Source: Chroicocephalus ridibundus (taxonomy: Eukaryota > Chordata > Aves > Charadriiformes > Laridae). Taken from it: 64,000 bases of DNA. The notes under the pieces are model-generated. The model ran no database searches, was not told the origin of the DNA, and saw only the letters and a program-made list of their open reading frames with translations. The translations under genes and the position numbers were made by a program. This document shows positions 51,241-62,769 of the stretch, one piece after another. The stretch lies in the NCBI RefSeq assembly GCF_963924245.1, contig NC_086287.1, positions 49,228,906-49,292,905 on the forward strand. The letters run 5' to 3'. Position 1 is the stretch's first letter, and each line of letters begins with the position of its first letter.

Positions 51241-51859
51241 TTTTCTAAATGACTACTACATACACAAATCCCTTCCATCCTTTGCTTCATTATTTCTGTC
51301 TGTTAATGGAAAACATTCTTGGTATTACTACACAGTTTTCGGAGCCTCGCCTCCTCCTATTTGTTCTGAAAAAAAAATTTGCAATGTATTTGCAGATGAG
51401 CTTTATCTGGAAACGATATGGTGCCTGGACAAGCTGAGTGGTATAAAGCTTTGTTTAACTATGGGTGGGCAGGGTACAGGTAGAAGCATGCAGGCTTTTC
51501 TTTCACTTCAGTAGGTTTCAAATCTAGCAGGGGAGGGATGAGGGGGGGATTCAAACTTGAGCATCCATCCTGTACTTGGCTTCTCTGCCATGACACCACA
51601 CCAAAATACCACAGGTGACCACTAGTCTCATAGTGTTCAACTCAAAGCACACACTTCCTACAGGAATGGGGCAAATATGGGAACCGTGTAAGCTTAATAT
51701 TACGATAAATGGATTAGTCTTTGCATTCACTACTCCCTTCTGCCTAATTCAGTCAAAACCATCTATCTGTTTTTCCTGTCGGCCCTCTACAGTTCATAGA
51801 GAAGGCGATTTTCCTGATTGTGCTCTCCTACCGCCTTTCTGTTCATCAATGTGGTTAAT

Positions 51860-51946
51860 TGTCCCTGCTCATTGCAGGGGAGGTTGGACTAGATGACCTT
51901 TAAAAGTCCCTTCCAACCCAAACTATCCTATGATTCTATGATTCTA
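51860..51946 (+). mobile_element. CR1 LINE, very short 3' tail
   Basis: 'gtccctgctcattgcagggg' and 'aggttggactagatgacctt', then 'taaaagtcccttccaaccca' and 'aactatcctatgattctatg', ending 'attcta'. It is the last 87 bp of a CR1, with the octamer-type tail intact. The copy was truncated almost at its 3' end. Confidence 0.93.
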
Positions 51947-51949
51947 AGT

Positions 51950-52815
51950 TGGTTAGCAACAACTGTGAAATCCTCGGTAGACAATAATTTGTTTCGGAAT
52001 TTAATACTTAATAAAAGGTATATTTATCTCAATGAGCAGTGTGAGGATGAGCATTCAGGGCATTAAATTTAAAATGATACTGTTGTGCCTAAAACCGCTA
52101 ATAGCTTTTCCTATCAGATCCAGTGAAGCACCTTGGAATTTTACTGCATGAATATACAAGAACTTGAATAGTAAGTGCACCCCTCAACACTAGCGATTGG
52201 ATGCTCTGACATTAAACTCTGCAAGCTTCCTCTTGCTCCATGAACTACAAAGGAAAATGCCACTATTCCCAACAACGCAAAAGATCAGTGGTTTATTTCT
52301 TAAGAGGGGAAAAAGCCGTATGGTTTAGTTACAATGTATGAGCACAGATCAGGAGGAATCAGGAGGATTCACGCATTTTCTGGTTTATGCGTGCTGTGTG
52401 CTGCGGGTATCACTGAGAGCAAGACAGCATGGACACCAGCAGGGCATAATTGTTTCCTCTGCCTTTCCCTCCTCTCTTCCCACTTTCTTCCATCTGGAGA
52501 AAAGGAACAAAGCGGAGCAAAAGGGTCTCCTCACCTACTAGCAACAGAAGGTGGGATCAAGAGTTTGTCAAAGTTAGCTTGCAAATTAGATTCTTCACGT
52601 CAGAAAGAATAAAAGAAGAAAAGCTATTTACCATTACCCTTCTGAGTGAGCACGCCATGTCTTTCCACCCCACACTCCCTAACCGTACCGCACTCATCAC
52701 ACAGGTTGCACATGCAGCAATAGTAATTGTGCTGGAAATATTCTGTCATGCATAGCTGCAGGCTTCTGCATCTTCAATGAAGCTGGCTGCAACCGTGCAA
52801 CTAACTTTAAGTGAG
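51950..52815. other. Unique non-coding DNA between two CR1 insertions
   Basis: No element or gene recognised. Frames of about 100 codons near 52334-52755 overlap one another in different phases, which argues against coding. Confidence 0.5.
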
Positions 52816-52821
52816 ATTTAA

Positions 52822-53498
52822 GTGGAAAGAGACTGGGAGTCCTGGTGGACAACAGGATGACCATGAGCCAGCAATGTGCCCTTGTGGCCAAGAAGGCCAA
52901 TGGCATCCTGGGGTGCATCCAGAAGAGTATGGCCAGCAGGTCGAGGGAGGTCATCCTCCCCCTCTACTCTGCCTTGGTGAGGCCGCACCTGGAGTACTGT
53001 GTCCAGTTCTGGGCTCCCCGGTCCAAGAAGGACAGGGAACTGCTGGAGAGGGTGTAGCAAAGGGCTACCAAGATGATTAGGGGACTGGAACACCTCTCTT
53101 GTGAAGAAAGGCTGAGGGATTTGGGTCTCTTCAGTCTGGAAAAAAGACGGCTGAGGGGGGACCTTATCAACACTTATAAATACTTAAAGGGTGGGTGTCA
53201 GGAGGATGGGGCCAGGCTCTTTTCAGTGGTGCCCGGGACAGGACAAGAGGTAATGGGCACAAACTTGAGCATAGGAAGTTCCACCTAAACATGAGGAGGA
53301 ACTTCTTTACTTTGAGGGTGGCAGAGCACTGGAACAGGCTGCCCAGAGAGGTGGTGGAGTCTCCGTCTTTGGAGACATTCAAAACCCTCCTGAACGTGTT
53401 CCTGTGCCACCTGCTCCAGGTGACCCTGCTCTGGCAGGGGGGTTGGACTAGATGATCTCCAGAGGTCCTTTACAACCCTACCATGCTGTAATTCTGTG
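52822..53498 (+). mobile_element. CR1 LINE, longest copy in the window
   Basis: About 675 bp, starting at 'gtggaaagagactgggagtc' and 'ctggtggacaacaggatgac', through ORF2, to the 3' end 'ggcaggggggttggactaga' and 'tgatctccagaggtccttta', with a worn tail 'ctgtaattctgtgag'. The 3' wording ('gatctccagaggtcc', 'caggtgaccctgctctggca') differs from the 34.7/47.3/62.2-kb subfamily, so at least two CR1 lineages inserted here. Confidence 0.96.
52845..53455 (+). pseudogene. Broken CR1 ORF2 C-terminal region
   Basis: It encodes the reverse-transcriptase C-terminal tail of CR1 ORF2: 'CALVAKKANGILGCIQ', 'LYSALVRPHLEYC', 'LGLFSLEKRRLRGDLIN' and 'HWNRLPREVVESPSLETF'. There is an in-frame TAG at 53055-53057, directly before 'QRATKMIRG'. 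The frame then changes near 53233-53238 (a base appears lost in the 'cccggg' run), so the last part is read in another phase and ends at about 53455. The catalytic core upstream is absent through 5' truncation. It is inactive. Confidence 0.93.
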
Positions 53499-53499
53499 A

Positions 53500-56400
53500 G
53501 ATGCAAGTTGGTGGCTTTGCAGTCCTTTGCTCATTGTCAGCTTCCCTGAAAGCACGTCAAGCTGTCAGTACTTTCTGCTCAGAAATATCTCTTTGTCCCT
53601 ATTTGCAGAGGGGTCAAAGAAAGAACCAAGGGCAAAGCTCACAAAGCTCAAAGCCACATGGTGATTCAGCAACCACACGAGGAGAAGACCCTGATTCCTG
53701 ATGTAACCACTGCCCTGCCCTGCACCCACTTTGAGCAGTGACTGAACGCTGCCTGCCTGAACAGACACTCTGCAATTGGACGATATAGATCAAACTGCCT
53801 GCTAATAATTCATTACACCCTGTGGAATACATTGCTGGCAAAAGAAAAGATTTGTGGGGGCATTTCTGCTTTCTGACAGAGCAGCCCAGGCCTGAGATAT
53901 CATGCTGGTTTCAGCTTTCTGTAGCGACGTTAATAGCTCCTCACTTCAGAATTGGGGTAAGAGTTGGCTGCGGTGACAGATTGCCTCTGCACAGCCCCCA
54001 CAAACAACTTAGGGAGATTAGGAGGCTGCTGTGAAGATGTGCAGGAATTACTCTCAGACCTGACAGCCTCGGAGTAGCTTGCCTTGATAGCTCCTTTATA
54101 CTCTAGACTTAGGCGTTTTTAAATTATTCAGAGAGTTTTGTTTTTATGCCCCTGATCAGTTGAGATATTTCAGTAGGGGAATTTATATTACTGAATTAGA
54201 GGGTTGTTGTTTCGTGTTTTGTTCATTCTCTAGCTGGAATTCCTTCCCCCCTACCCTGCCTCCCCTTTTGCAGAAGGGGTAACACATAATAGTGTTTTCA
54301 TGGACAATAATGTTGTCCACAAAACTTCTCCGTGTTTTATTGTGCCAGTTGGTATCTTCCTATCTTCCAGTACAGTAACTCTAAAGAAAATCAATACTGT
54401 GTTCTATATGGAACTCTATATGACAACTAGCCTGCAAACACAGGCTATCTCCATACGCATGGTGGCATAGCATTTTCCTCCTGAGAGACTGTGGAAATTT
54501 TAAAATGATAGAAAGGGTGATCTTATTCTTCAGACCTGGACAACACAATAAAACCTTAAAGTATATACACATAAGCTTTAGAGCTCCCTTTAGAGTAGTA
54601 CAAGGATCCCTGTACTACATCAGCAGGTAATCATGGTTGATGAGATGGGATACACAAACCCTGCACTGGACACAACGAAGAGGGGCTGTAGGTGTATGGA
54701 TTTTCCCCCATCACTTCTCCTTAGTGCTTCAGAGGGAAAGAAACATTTCAGTAAAGCAGGCAGACCTCTAGGGTGGCTGGTAGCCAGTCTCCTTCTGGAG
54801 GAATGATGCTGCAGATAAAGTCAGCTAGCAGGTTAGTACCAAATGTCTCTCAGAAAGTACGCAATATATATTTCCTACAAGTAACATGCCAGACCTGGAT
54901 CAAAGGTCCAAGACTACTTAAAACTGCTTGAAGAAAAAAAATACTTCCTCCTGTTTATTTCATTTGTTATTATGAAATTCTCACCTGCTCCAATGTAACT
55001 GAGGCAGCACCGAGTGCAGTCCTGACCCAGGCTGGCAGGCATGGGATTATCGATGGTTTTGTCCCACTGCAGGAGGGTGGTGGCAGACTGTCCCCCACAT
55101 TGGCAACAGGCAAAAGTACTCTGTACTGTCTGGGACTTGGAGCAATAGCGATTCTTTCATGATTAGAAAACTGTTTCGGACTTGTGCTTGAGTTCAGCAT
55201 TACATTGGAGTGGGAGAAAACAGGGAAGGATGGACGAGCTTTGATTCACTGAACTGAGATGTGATAAGAACAGAATTTCAAGAGACATAAGGAGAAGAAC
55301 CTGATTTGTGAAGTTAGTAGGTACTCTGCAACCTTTCGTCCTAGCTAAAAGAACTTCAGTTATAGATAATACTACTGTGCATTTCAAACCAAAGCACTGT
55401 GCCTGTCAAACAATGACTATTTCTCTAGAGAAGAAGGGGGTTGTCTTCCTTTCTATTTTATTTCTTCTTTTTCCAGTAAAGTTTAAATAAATTTTGCTCC
55501 TGCTTAATGCTGCAGGAGCTGAGTTGTGTCATTTTGGAATGAAGAAAACTGTTTCCCCAGTGTATTGGAAGCCTGAATACAGGAGAAGCAATGCCTTCAG
55601 CAGACAGGAATAACAGAAAAATTGGTTTAGAAAGTACTCTGTTGTATCATTTTCTATGATCCTGACATGGGACAGCGTTCTTAGACTTCTAATGAAGGAG
55701 AAGCTGCAGCTGGCATTTCCTTTTTCTTAGGATTAGGAGGTTTTTCTCATCATCTAAACAGAATCCTTCTTGCTGCAGGTTAGGCCCTGGACATCATCCC
55801 TTCCATCAGTAAAAAAAGAGAATGGGCTCTTCCTTTTCTTTAGAGAACAGACATTTCTATCTCTGAAGACTATTAGCAGGTCTTGCTCAGTCTTCTCCTC
55901 CCCAGGCTAAGTCACTCCAGCTCATTCAATCTTTGCTCATACTTAACTTTTTCCAGTCCTCTGTTTGTTTTTACTGCTTTCCTCTGGTTTGTCTCCAAGA
56001 GTCTACACTCTGCCAGGAGTACCAAGAGCTTGCAGATATCCCCGTGTTGTGTCAGGACAGACACGGAACTGCAATGACACAAAAGAAAGGCCTGAGTACT
56101 CGGGGACAGGGCTAGTGGGGCCGGGGTGCAAGGGAACGGCCTCGTGCTGAAGAGCCTCGGCGTGGCTGAGGGTGGCTAAGGAAGACAACACGTGTCCACT
56201 TCCCCAGCACATCCCTAACTGGGCCACCCCTAAACCTTTGCATTAATAAGCACTACGTTTAGCACTAAAAACAACAGTAACAGAGAGATCACCTACAAAA
56301 CAGGCCGATTCTGACCTCTTTCACCCTACGGCTCCATGAACTTTCTGAAATCATCCTTCATGGACAAGACAGTAGGTGAAAGTGGGGTAAGACCAAAGCT

Positions 56401-59395
56401 CCAAGAAGGGTAAAAGAAAAGTTAATTTTTCCTCTTCCTAGGCCTTGTCTACATAAGCACGTTGCACAAGTCTAATTCAGGTTATTTTTTAAATTGACGT
56501 AGTTAAAAGTAATACAAATCCTTTACAGATCCTGTTAATTCAATAACTGAATGGAGATAATTCCATATAAATCAGTTATAAATCAAACCTATTCAGATGG
56601 GATACGGAGCGATTTAACTAAATCCATATTCATGTCCGGGTTGTAACCGAAAAAATGTAACTCTTCTGTGTCAGCAAGGCTGCATTAAGCCATTATCCTC
56701 TCAAAATTTTGCAATCAAGTGAGGTAAAAGTATTGGAGGCTGATTTTTGAAGCAAATCGGCATTACTTAGAAATGAGTTTTTCAATTTAGAATTTCTATT
56801 GTTCATAATGTATTTATTGCATACACAGATAAAGTAAATGTATCATTGGCATCTTTCACAAAGAAATCTCAAAAAATGCAGCGGCTTATTTGCAAACACA
56901 GTCCTAGCAAACTTCATGTAAAGGACAGTATTTCATCCATGTTACCAAGAGGATATTGAGATACAGAAAAACTGCTGTCAAACACCTCGAAAAAGTACAT
57001 TTTTCTTAAGTCCTGAAACAGGTGTGCCATAGCAGGAGGCAGACCGAGAGCATGGAGCCTTACATGCCCTGAAATTTTCAGGAGAAGCATCAACAGACCT
57101 GCATGGCAGCAGCAGCAGCAGGAGGCACTGCTACGACACAGAAGGGAACTCTGCTGCCAACTGAATTAAGAAGGATAAGAGCTTTCTTTTGACCCTGCTC
57201 CTCAAGTATGAATTTCTGAGCTATTGCCTGTAAATTACAAAGCTTTGATTTTTCAGTGCACAATTTAATACACGTTTTGACCTTTCAATGTGCCATATGA
57301 AGCTTTGATCCTTACCAGCCGACTGTCAGGGTGAACTTTGCATAAGATGAAAACAATAGATTTCAAAATCATGTTCCCCCTCCCTTAAGAAAAGCCATAA
57401 AATATTTCTGAGATGGAGAAAACTCATCTTTAGACACTGCCTCAGGGTAAATGCTACAGAAGTGTTACATCTAGATAGGTATGGTCAGAAGCCTTGCTAA
57501 TCACATCCTACAGGCAAGGCTGATAAGAAGCACAGATTGTCTAGGAAGAAGGTAAACTCCTGAGAAGAATGAAAATCAAAGGAGAGTATTCTTACTTCAG
57601 CATTACCTTGGAAAGGGTGGGAAAAAGACTAACAGGGCAGTCCATGGCTTAAAATATGACTGTCTTTGGAACCAGGAGGTGGTTGTACCACTTCATGCAC
57701 GACGATACGGTGAGTTCAAAAGGTCTAGCTCAGTTCAATTTCAGAAGAGCCCAGAGATATCTAAACTGTCAGCCTGACAACAATGAAAATTTCATAAAAA
57801 CAAAGTCTAGCAAAATTTCTAGTCCTGTTAATGCTATAGAAGTGACACACACTCCCAAGCAATCAAAAAACAAACCCAAAAGACCAAAGAGAAAGACAAA
57901 CAGCACACAAAAACGGTGAAAAGAAAAGGTTGTGGCAGAAAGTACTTCAGTCGTTTTTTATTTGTCTTGGGCTTTTTCTGTCTGGAAGTTCTAGAAAATC
58001 AGACTGCAGTATTTTTAAGATTATATAATGTATTATGTAATTTCTCTCATGCATCCCACTTCCTTTTTAGTGAGGGATACTACAAAATTTCCCTCTTTCA
58101 GAAAAAACAGGATCAGACATCCTATGCTATGTGTGAGCTGCAACGTTTACCCACAGAGTTGCTGCACTGCTGGTATTTAGCTCATTGTTTTACAGCGCAC
58201 AGTGGAAACCCGCAATCTTCGCTGAAACACCAAAGCTACAAGCTTTGGATGTCAGTTTAAAGTCAGGTTTTGTCAGTTTTAAATGTCAGTTTTTTCTGCT
58301 CCGGAAAGTGACTCTAGAAATAGCATCCCTGGTACCACATCCCTCCTTCATCAGCGCATTCTCTCAGAATTGCTCAGTTCCCAAGCCAGAAGCTTTTCTA
58401 GCTTTCTTCTGACTGCTGGTAGGCATATATTACCCCCATTCACAGAAAACCCACTGGCATAAATCTCTCTGAAATCAGTGCAAGTAATCCAAGAGCCTAG
58501 ATTTCTCTGCCCCTTTTTTTCTGTGGATGCATGATGCCACTTAGATCACAGCTGTCTTTCCTCCCGTGTCTTCATGTGATTAATAGGAGTAGAAAAACGT
58601 ACTCAAATCAGCGCAGTGACAAGACTTCACAGCCCAACAGGCAATTCCCCTTGTGCTTGCGCCCAGCACAGACCTCGAAGGAGGAGACACCATGCTCCTC
58701 TGACTCTAGGTAGCCTGGGTGTGCAGCTTCTGGTGTTTGAGCGTGGGTGGCATATATGAACACCCAAACCATACTAATTCCTCTAATTCCTGATTTTCAC
58801 ACTGTACAAAGGCCTCCCAGGGAGGGGAGGCATAGGTGTAAAACTGGTTATAGAGATTCCACATCAGTCAGGGCTGGCTTCTTGCCTCAGAGCATTCAAG
58901 CCTATTTTGCTGCCAGTTTATGCCAGCTCTGCTAGCTGACCTCCTCAGCTGCTAGCATAAATTGCTGCAACACACCCCTAAATTTCCTCCACAGGGAGCA
59001 GATTTGTTGAATTAGAAGGCGCAATCTTCAGATAGCTACTTTTCTGGATAACATGCAGAGGCCAGGAAAGACAGAGAATGGATCAACTTGATCTGTGCTA
59101 GCGAGGGACCGAAGCATCACAGGAGCCAGCCTTGTCGGCTGCACTTTGGTGGCTGGGAGGACAGCAGGAGGACTGCTCCATAATGAGGGGAGACAGGCAC
59201 GGAAAGGGAACAGAACTGTGATTACGGAAGAGAAACAAAGAGTTGCCTGACAGTGTCGCACCAGGAAAGAAAAAGGCGGGGAGGATTAAGGACAGGATCA
59301 GAAGACAAATCTATTGCTCTGTGACTCCAGCGTGGCCCTGCCGACACACCAAGGGAGCGGGGGTGCAGTGAAACAGCCCTGGCTTGGAGAGGGAT
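53500..59395. other. Unique non-coding DNA, no gene seen
   Basis: Mostly AT-rich. A small CpG-bearing patch lies near 56095-56170 (six CpG in about 75 bp). A CAG-type triplet patch ('ggcagcagcagcagcaggag') lies near 57105-57124. Frames up to 114 codons lack recognised domains. No transposon is visible. Confidence 0.55.
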
Positions 59396-59639
59396 GATGA
59401 GGCCCTGTGAATCACTGCTGATGTTTCCTGCTTTTATTTGGATGGCATTAGCGGTCTGCAGTGTTTCAGGACCTATTTTCAGTACGGCATTTCCTTGGTA
59501 ACTGCAATCCATACAGTTTCAAATGCTTTTCATGTCAGGCTCGGCAGCACTAGCAACTGGAGTCTGGTGCGTAAGCCTAGGATGAGGCCAGACTGAATAA
59601 AAGCAAGGCAAATTTCCCTTACCTCCTCTGTGCCATTAT

Positions 59640-59960
59640 TAAAAGGCCACTAATTAGAGATATAGGATAATGCTCCCAGACTTTAGCTAGCCTCACCACA
59701 GCTGCAGTGGTGTTATTTGGGAATGAAAGGGAGAAAGGATGAGATTATAAATGAGAGGGATCGTAACACAGACTTTCAGCACCACCAATTAAACTGTGCC
59801 TCAAGGACTATCTTCACATTTTCAGTCATCCAGAGGCCTGATGATAATTTATAGGAATAAATCACATGGCAAATCACATGATAACTCCCCTGTAACCTCA
59901 AATGATTGAAGCTCACCAGGGGTCAGCTGAAATCAACTGAAGTAATTTTCCCTTGGTTTC
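59640..59960. promoter_or_regulatory. Candidate conserved non-coding element
   Basis: Repeat-free and dense in transcription-factor-like words: 'ccactaattagaga' (homeodomain core), 'caccaccaattaaac', 'gatgataatttatagg', 'aaatgattgaagctc' (TALE-like) and 'ggtcagctgaaatcaactga' (E-box). This is inference from composition only. Expected support would be deep conservation across birds. Confidence 0.22.
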
Positions 59961-59964
59961 TAAA

Positions 59965-62180
59965 CTTGCATTAGAAATGAGCTTTGATTCAGCTGGAGAA
60001 ACCAAAGGAAAAGCAACACACACATGTTTTCTCCAAGGTCTGCATTATCTGATCCAGACAGTGCAGCCTGACTTTCGGTGCTTCCTCCAGTTCCTCTCTC
60101 ACTGACATTTGACACTTTTGCCCACTTAATAATCAGAATCCTGTCTTAAAAGAAGGAATTTGTTTTGGGTGACAGAACTGGAGAGGATATACATGCCAAC
60201 TTCCGATTCCAGCAAACCAGATGACACATGTAAATGAGCACTGACACATCAGACAGGTCAGATTTGAGACAACTAAGTTCAAGTATTGAGAAAACTTGGA
60301 ATCTTTGATCCAGCACCTGTGATGCCAGGTTGATAAGAGGCATTAGATAGCTAGGCAGGTTTTAGTCAAGTGTCCAGACTTCCAAACTAATTTCCTGTAA
60401 ATAAACTGTTTGGAACAAATTTTGAAAACTTTATACATTAATGAGTGTAGTTGACTTTGCAAAGATTCTTCAGCTTCTCTGTCAGTACTATCCCCCTAGT
60501 TCATTAGTGCTCTGAAATACCTATCCGTATTTAAAGGACTTCCTAGTGTGTCTCAAAATTGGCTACTGTCTTCTAATTGCTGAATCAAGTATGCATAAAT
60601 AATTTACCAAAATTGTATTGTTGCACTTAGACAATTTTTGAAATTACCTCATGTAAGTTCATTAAACTTCAAATCTGGAATGTTAATTTGAGGAAAGAAA
60701 AATAACTATTTCTGTATTATTAGATCATTCAGGTGGTAAACACATTCTCCAAAACAGTCATCTAATGAGTGTTTCAGTCATGAGATTTAAATTGTAAATG
60801 AAACCGTTGTCTATGCATTAGAAAAGCACATGCCATGTTTTGTTAACATAATCAGAAAAATGGAGCTGCCGCAAACCCTTTCCCCATCTGCCAGTCATTG
60901 CATTAAATGTTTCTGCAATTTTATTAGAATTCTCTGTCTCTGCAGATCCCGCTCAACTGTGAAATTGGAATTGCAAACAGAAATATTACTTTTCTATGTA
61001 CAGTAGTGGATAAAAAGTCCAATTTTGACATGTGAAGAGACAGGGGAAACATTTTTTTTAAGGTAGAAGAACAGCACAGTGAATATCTACCTCTCCCCCC
61101 AAGAACAAGGCTGAAGGTAAGAAAGAAGCTGTTTCCTTTAAATGACATTTTTCTAAGATAGCAGGTAGAAACCGAGAAGCGCAGGAGCAGCTTTCGGGCA
61201 GTAGCTTTAACAAAGGAAGGACAAAAGACTGCCTGTCCTTCCAGTCCTTGCAGTGGGACACCAGCTGAAGGCGAATAAGCCCAAGTTGTACTGGCTGCTG
61301 CAGCCACGGCCTCTGCTCAGACTGCAGGAGTGGGGAACGAGTAGGCAAGCCCTGCTGCCTACATCCTTGCTGTAGCCCTATTCTTACTATAAATTTGTTG
61401 CAATTCTTTTTTTAGAGGGGTTTGGAAGTTTTTATCTGGTTCTGATAATATCACCTGTGTTGGGTATTGCTGAAGCATTATTTCCAAAGCTGATAAAACA
61501 CACGGGTCAACAAGGGTTTGATGAGTCCAATGGTTGAACCAACTTGTCTTGTTTTTACAAGACCTTGCTTAAGAAAAGGTCCCAATATAAGGTGTTTCTT
61601 CACTTCCTCACTCTCCCTTCTCCCATATTCCCAGACTCATGGTACGCGTGTTTCCATTTTGAAAGGAGTTTTTTCAAGAGTCACATGCAAACACTTTTGC
61701 ACATGCTTGTTTTCAGTTTGCCTGTGCAGCACATTTGCTTCCCTGCTGGAAAATGAGAAATATTAAAATGGAAAGGGAGACATGAAAAGACTCTCTAGTT
61801 GTTCAACCCCTCTAGTAAACATCTCGCCTCTACCCTTCAGAACACAGCAGAGACAAAAAGAATGACCTCTGTGTTCTCAGGAAAAAAATTAGCAACATAT
61901 CTGTAGAATAGATTTGTTGTTTGTTGATTTCAGTGATCTCAGTCATGAAGTTTAATCAGTCCTGCATCAGCAAGACTTGATTTTTCACCTCTTTGCGTTC
62001 ACCTGCAAACAAAAAGTAGAAGCTATGCAAACTTAGTCTGACATTCCTAAAGGCCTGCTGCTGCCTCCTTTCACAAGAATGAATGTCTTCTTTGTTTTTT
62101 TCTCTTAATATAACATTCAAGAGCTGTTTAAAGATTTCTGCCTTTTTCCACAACTGTTTCTTCAGTAATGTGCAGGCATA
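59965..62180. other. Unique non-coding DNA, no gene seen
   Basis: AT-rich with no recognised element. Reverse frames of 127 and 96 codons near 60924-61348 overlap in different phases and have no domain. Confidence 0.5.
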
Positions 62181-62190
62181 TAGAGGTCTA

Positions 62191-62766
62191 GGTCGAGGGA
62201 GGTGATTCTGCCCCTCTACTCTGCTCTGGTGAGACCCCACCTGGAGTACTGTGTGCAGCTCTGGAGCCCTCACCACAAGAAAGACATGAACCTGTTGGAA
62301 CGGGGCCAGTGGAGGGCCACGAAGATGATCAGAGGGCAGGAGCACCTCTCCTATGAAGATAGGCTGGGAGAGTTGGGGTTGTTCAGCCTGGAGAGGAGAA
62401 GGCTCCAAGAAGACCTTATTGCAGCCTTCCAGTACCTAAAGGGGGCCTACAGGAAGGATGGGGAGGGACTCTTTATCAGGGAGTAGAATGATAGGACACC
62501 AGGTAACAGTTTCAAACTGAAGGAGGGTAGATTTAGATTGGATATCAGCAAGAAATTCTTTACGGGGAGGGTGGTGAGGCACTGAAACAGGTTGCCCACG
62601 GAAGTTACGGATGCCCCACCCCTGGAAGTGTTCAAGGCCGGGCTGGATGAGGCTTTGAGCTGCCTGGTCTAGTGGGAGGTGTCCCTGCTCATGGCAGGGG
62701 GGTTGGAACTGGATGATATTTAAGGTCCCTTCCAACCTGAACCATTCTATGATTCTATGATTCTAC
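62191..62766 (+). mobile_element. CR1 LINE, 5'-truncated copy
   Basis: A 576-bp forward CR1 beginning 'ggtcgagggaggtgattctg' and 'cccctctactctgctctggt', closing with 'gtctagtgggaggtgtccct', 'ggcaggggggttggaactgg' and the tail 'accattctatgattctatga' plus 'ttctac'. It is the same subfamily as 34663-35227, truncated at nearly the same point. The tail is the best preserved in the window (two full ATTCTATG-type units). Confidence 0.97.
62202..62486 (+). pseudogene. CR1 ORF2 C-terminal remnant
   Basis: Same protein segment as at 34667-34942: 'LYSALVRPHLEYC', 'ATKMIRGQEHLSYEDRL', 'LGLFSLERRRL', 'DLIAAFQYLKGAY'. The frame stops at a TAG directly after 'GEGLFIRE', the identical position to the stop in the 34.7-kb copy. 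After the stop, 'NDRTPGNSFKLKE' is readable in the same frame, showing that the stop interrupts the family's reading frame. Catalytic residues are absent through truncation. Confidence 0.94.
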
Positions 62767-62769
62767 AAT

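Noticed and set aside
61956..62408. 150-codon reverse frame
   Set aside because: It is largely the antisense shadow of the CR1 copy at 62.2 kb.
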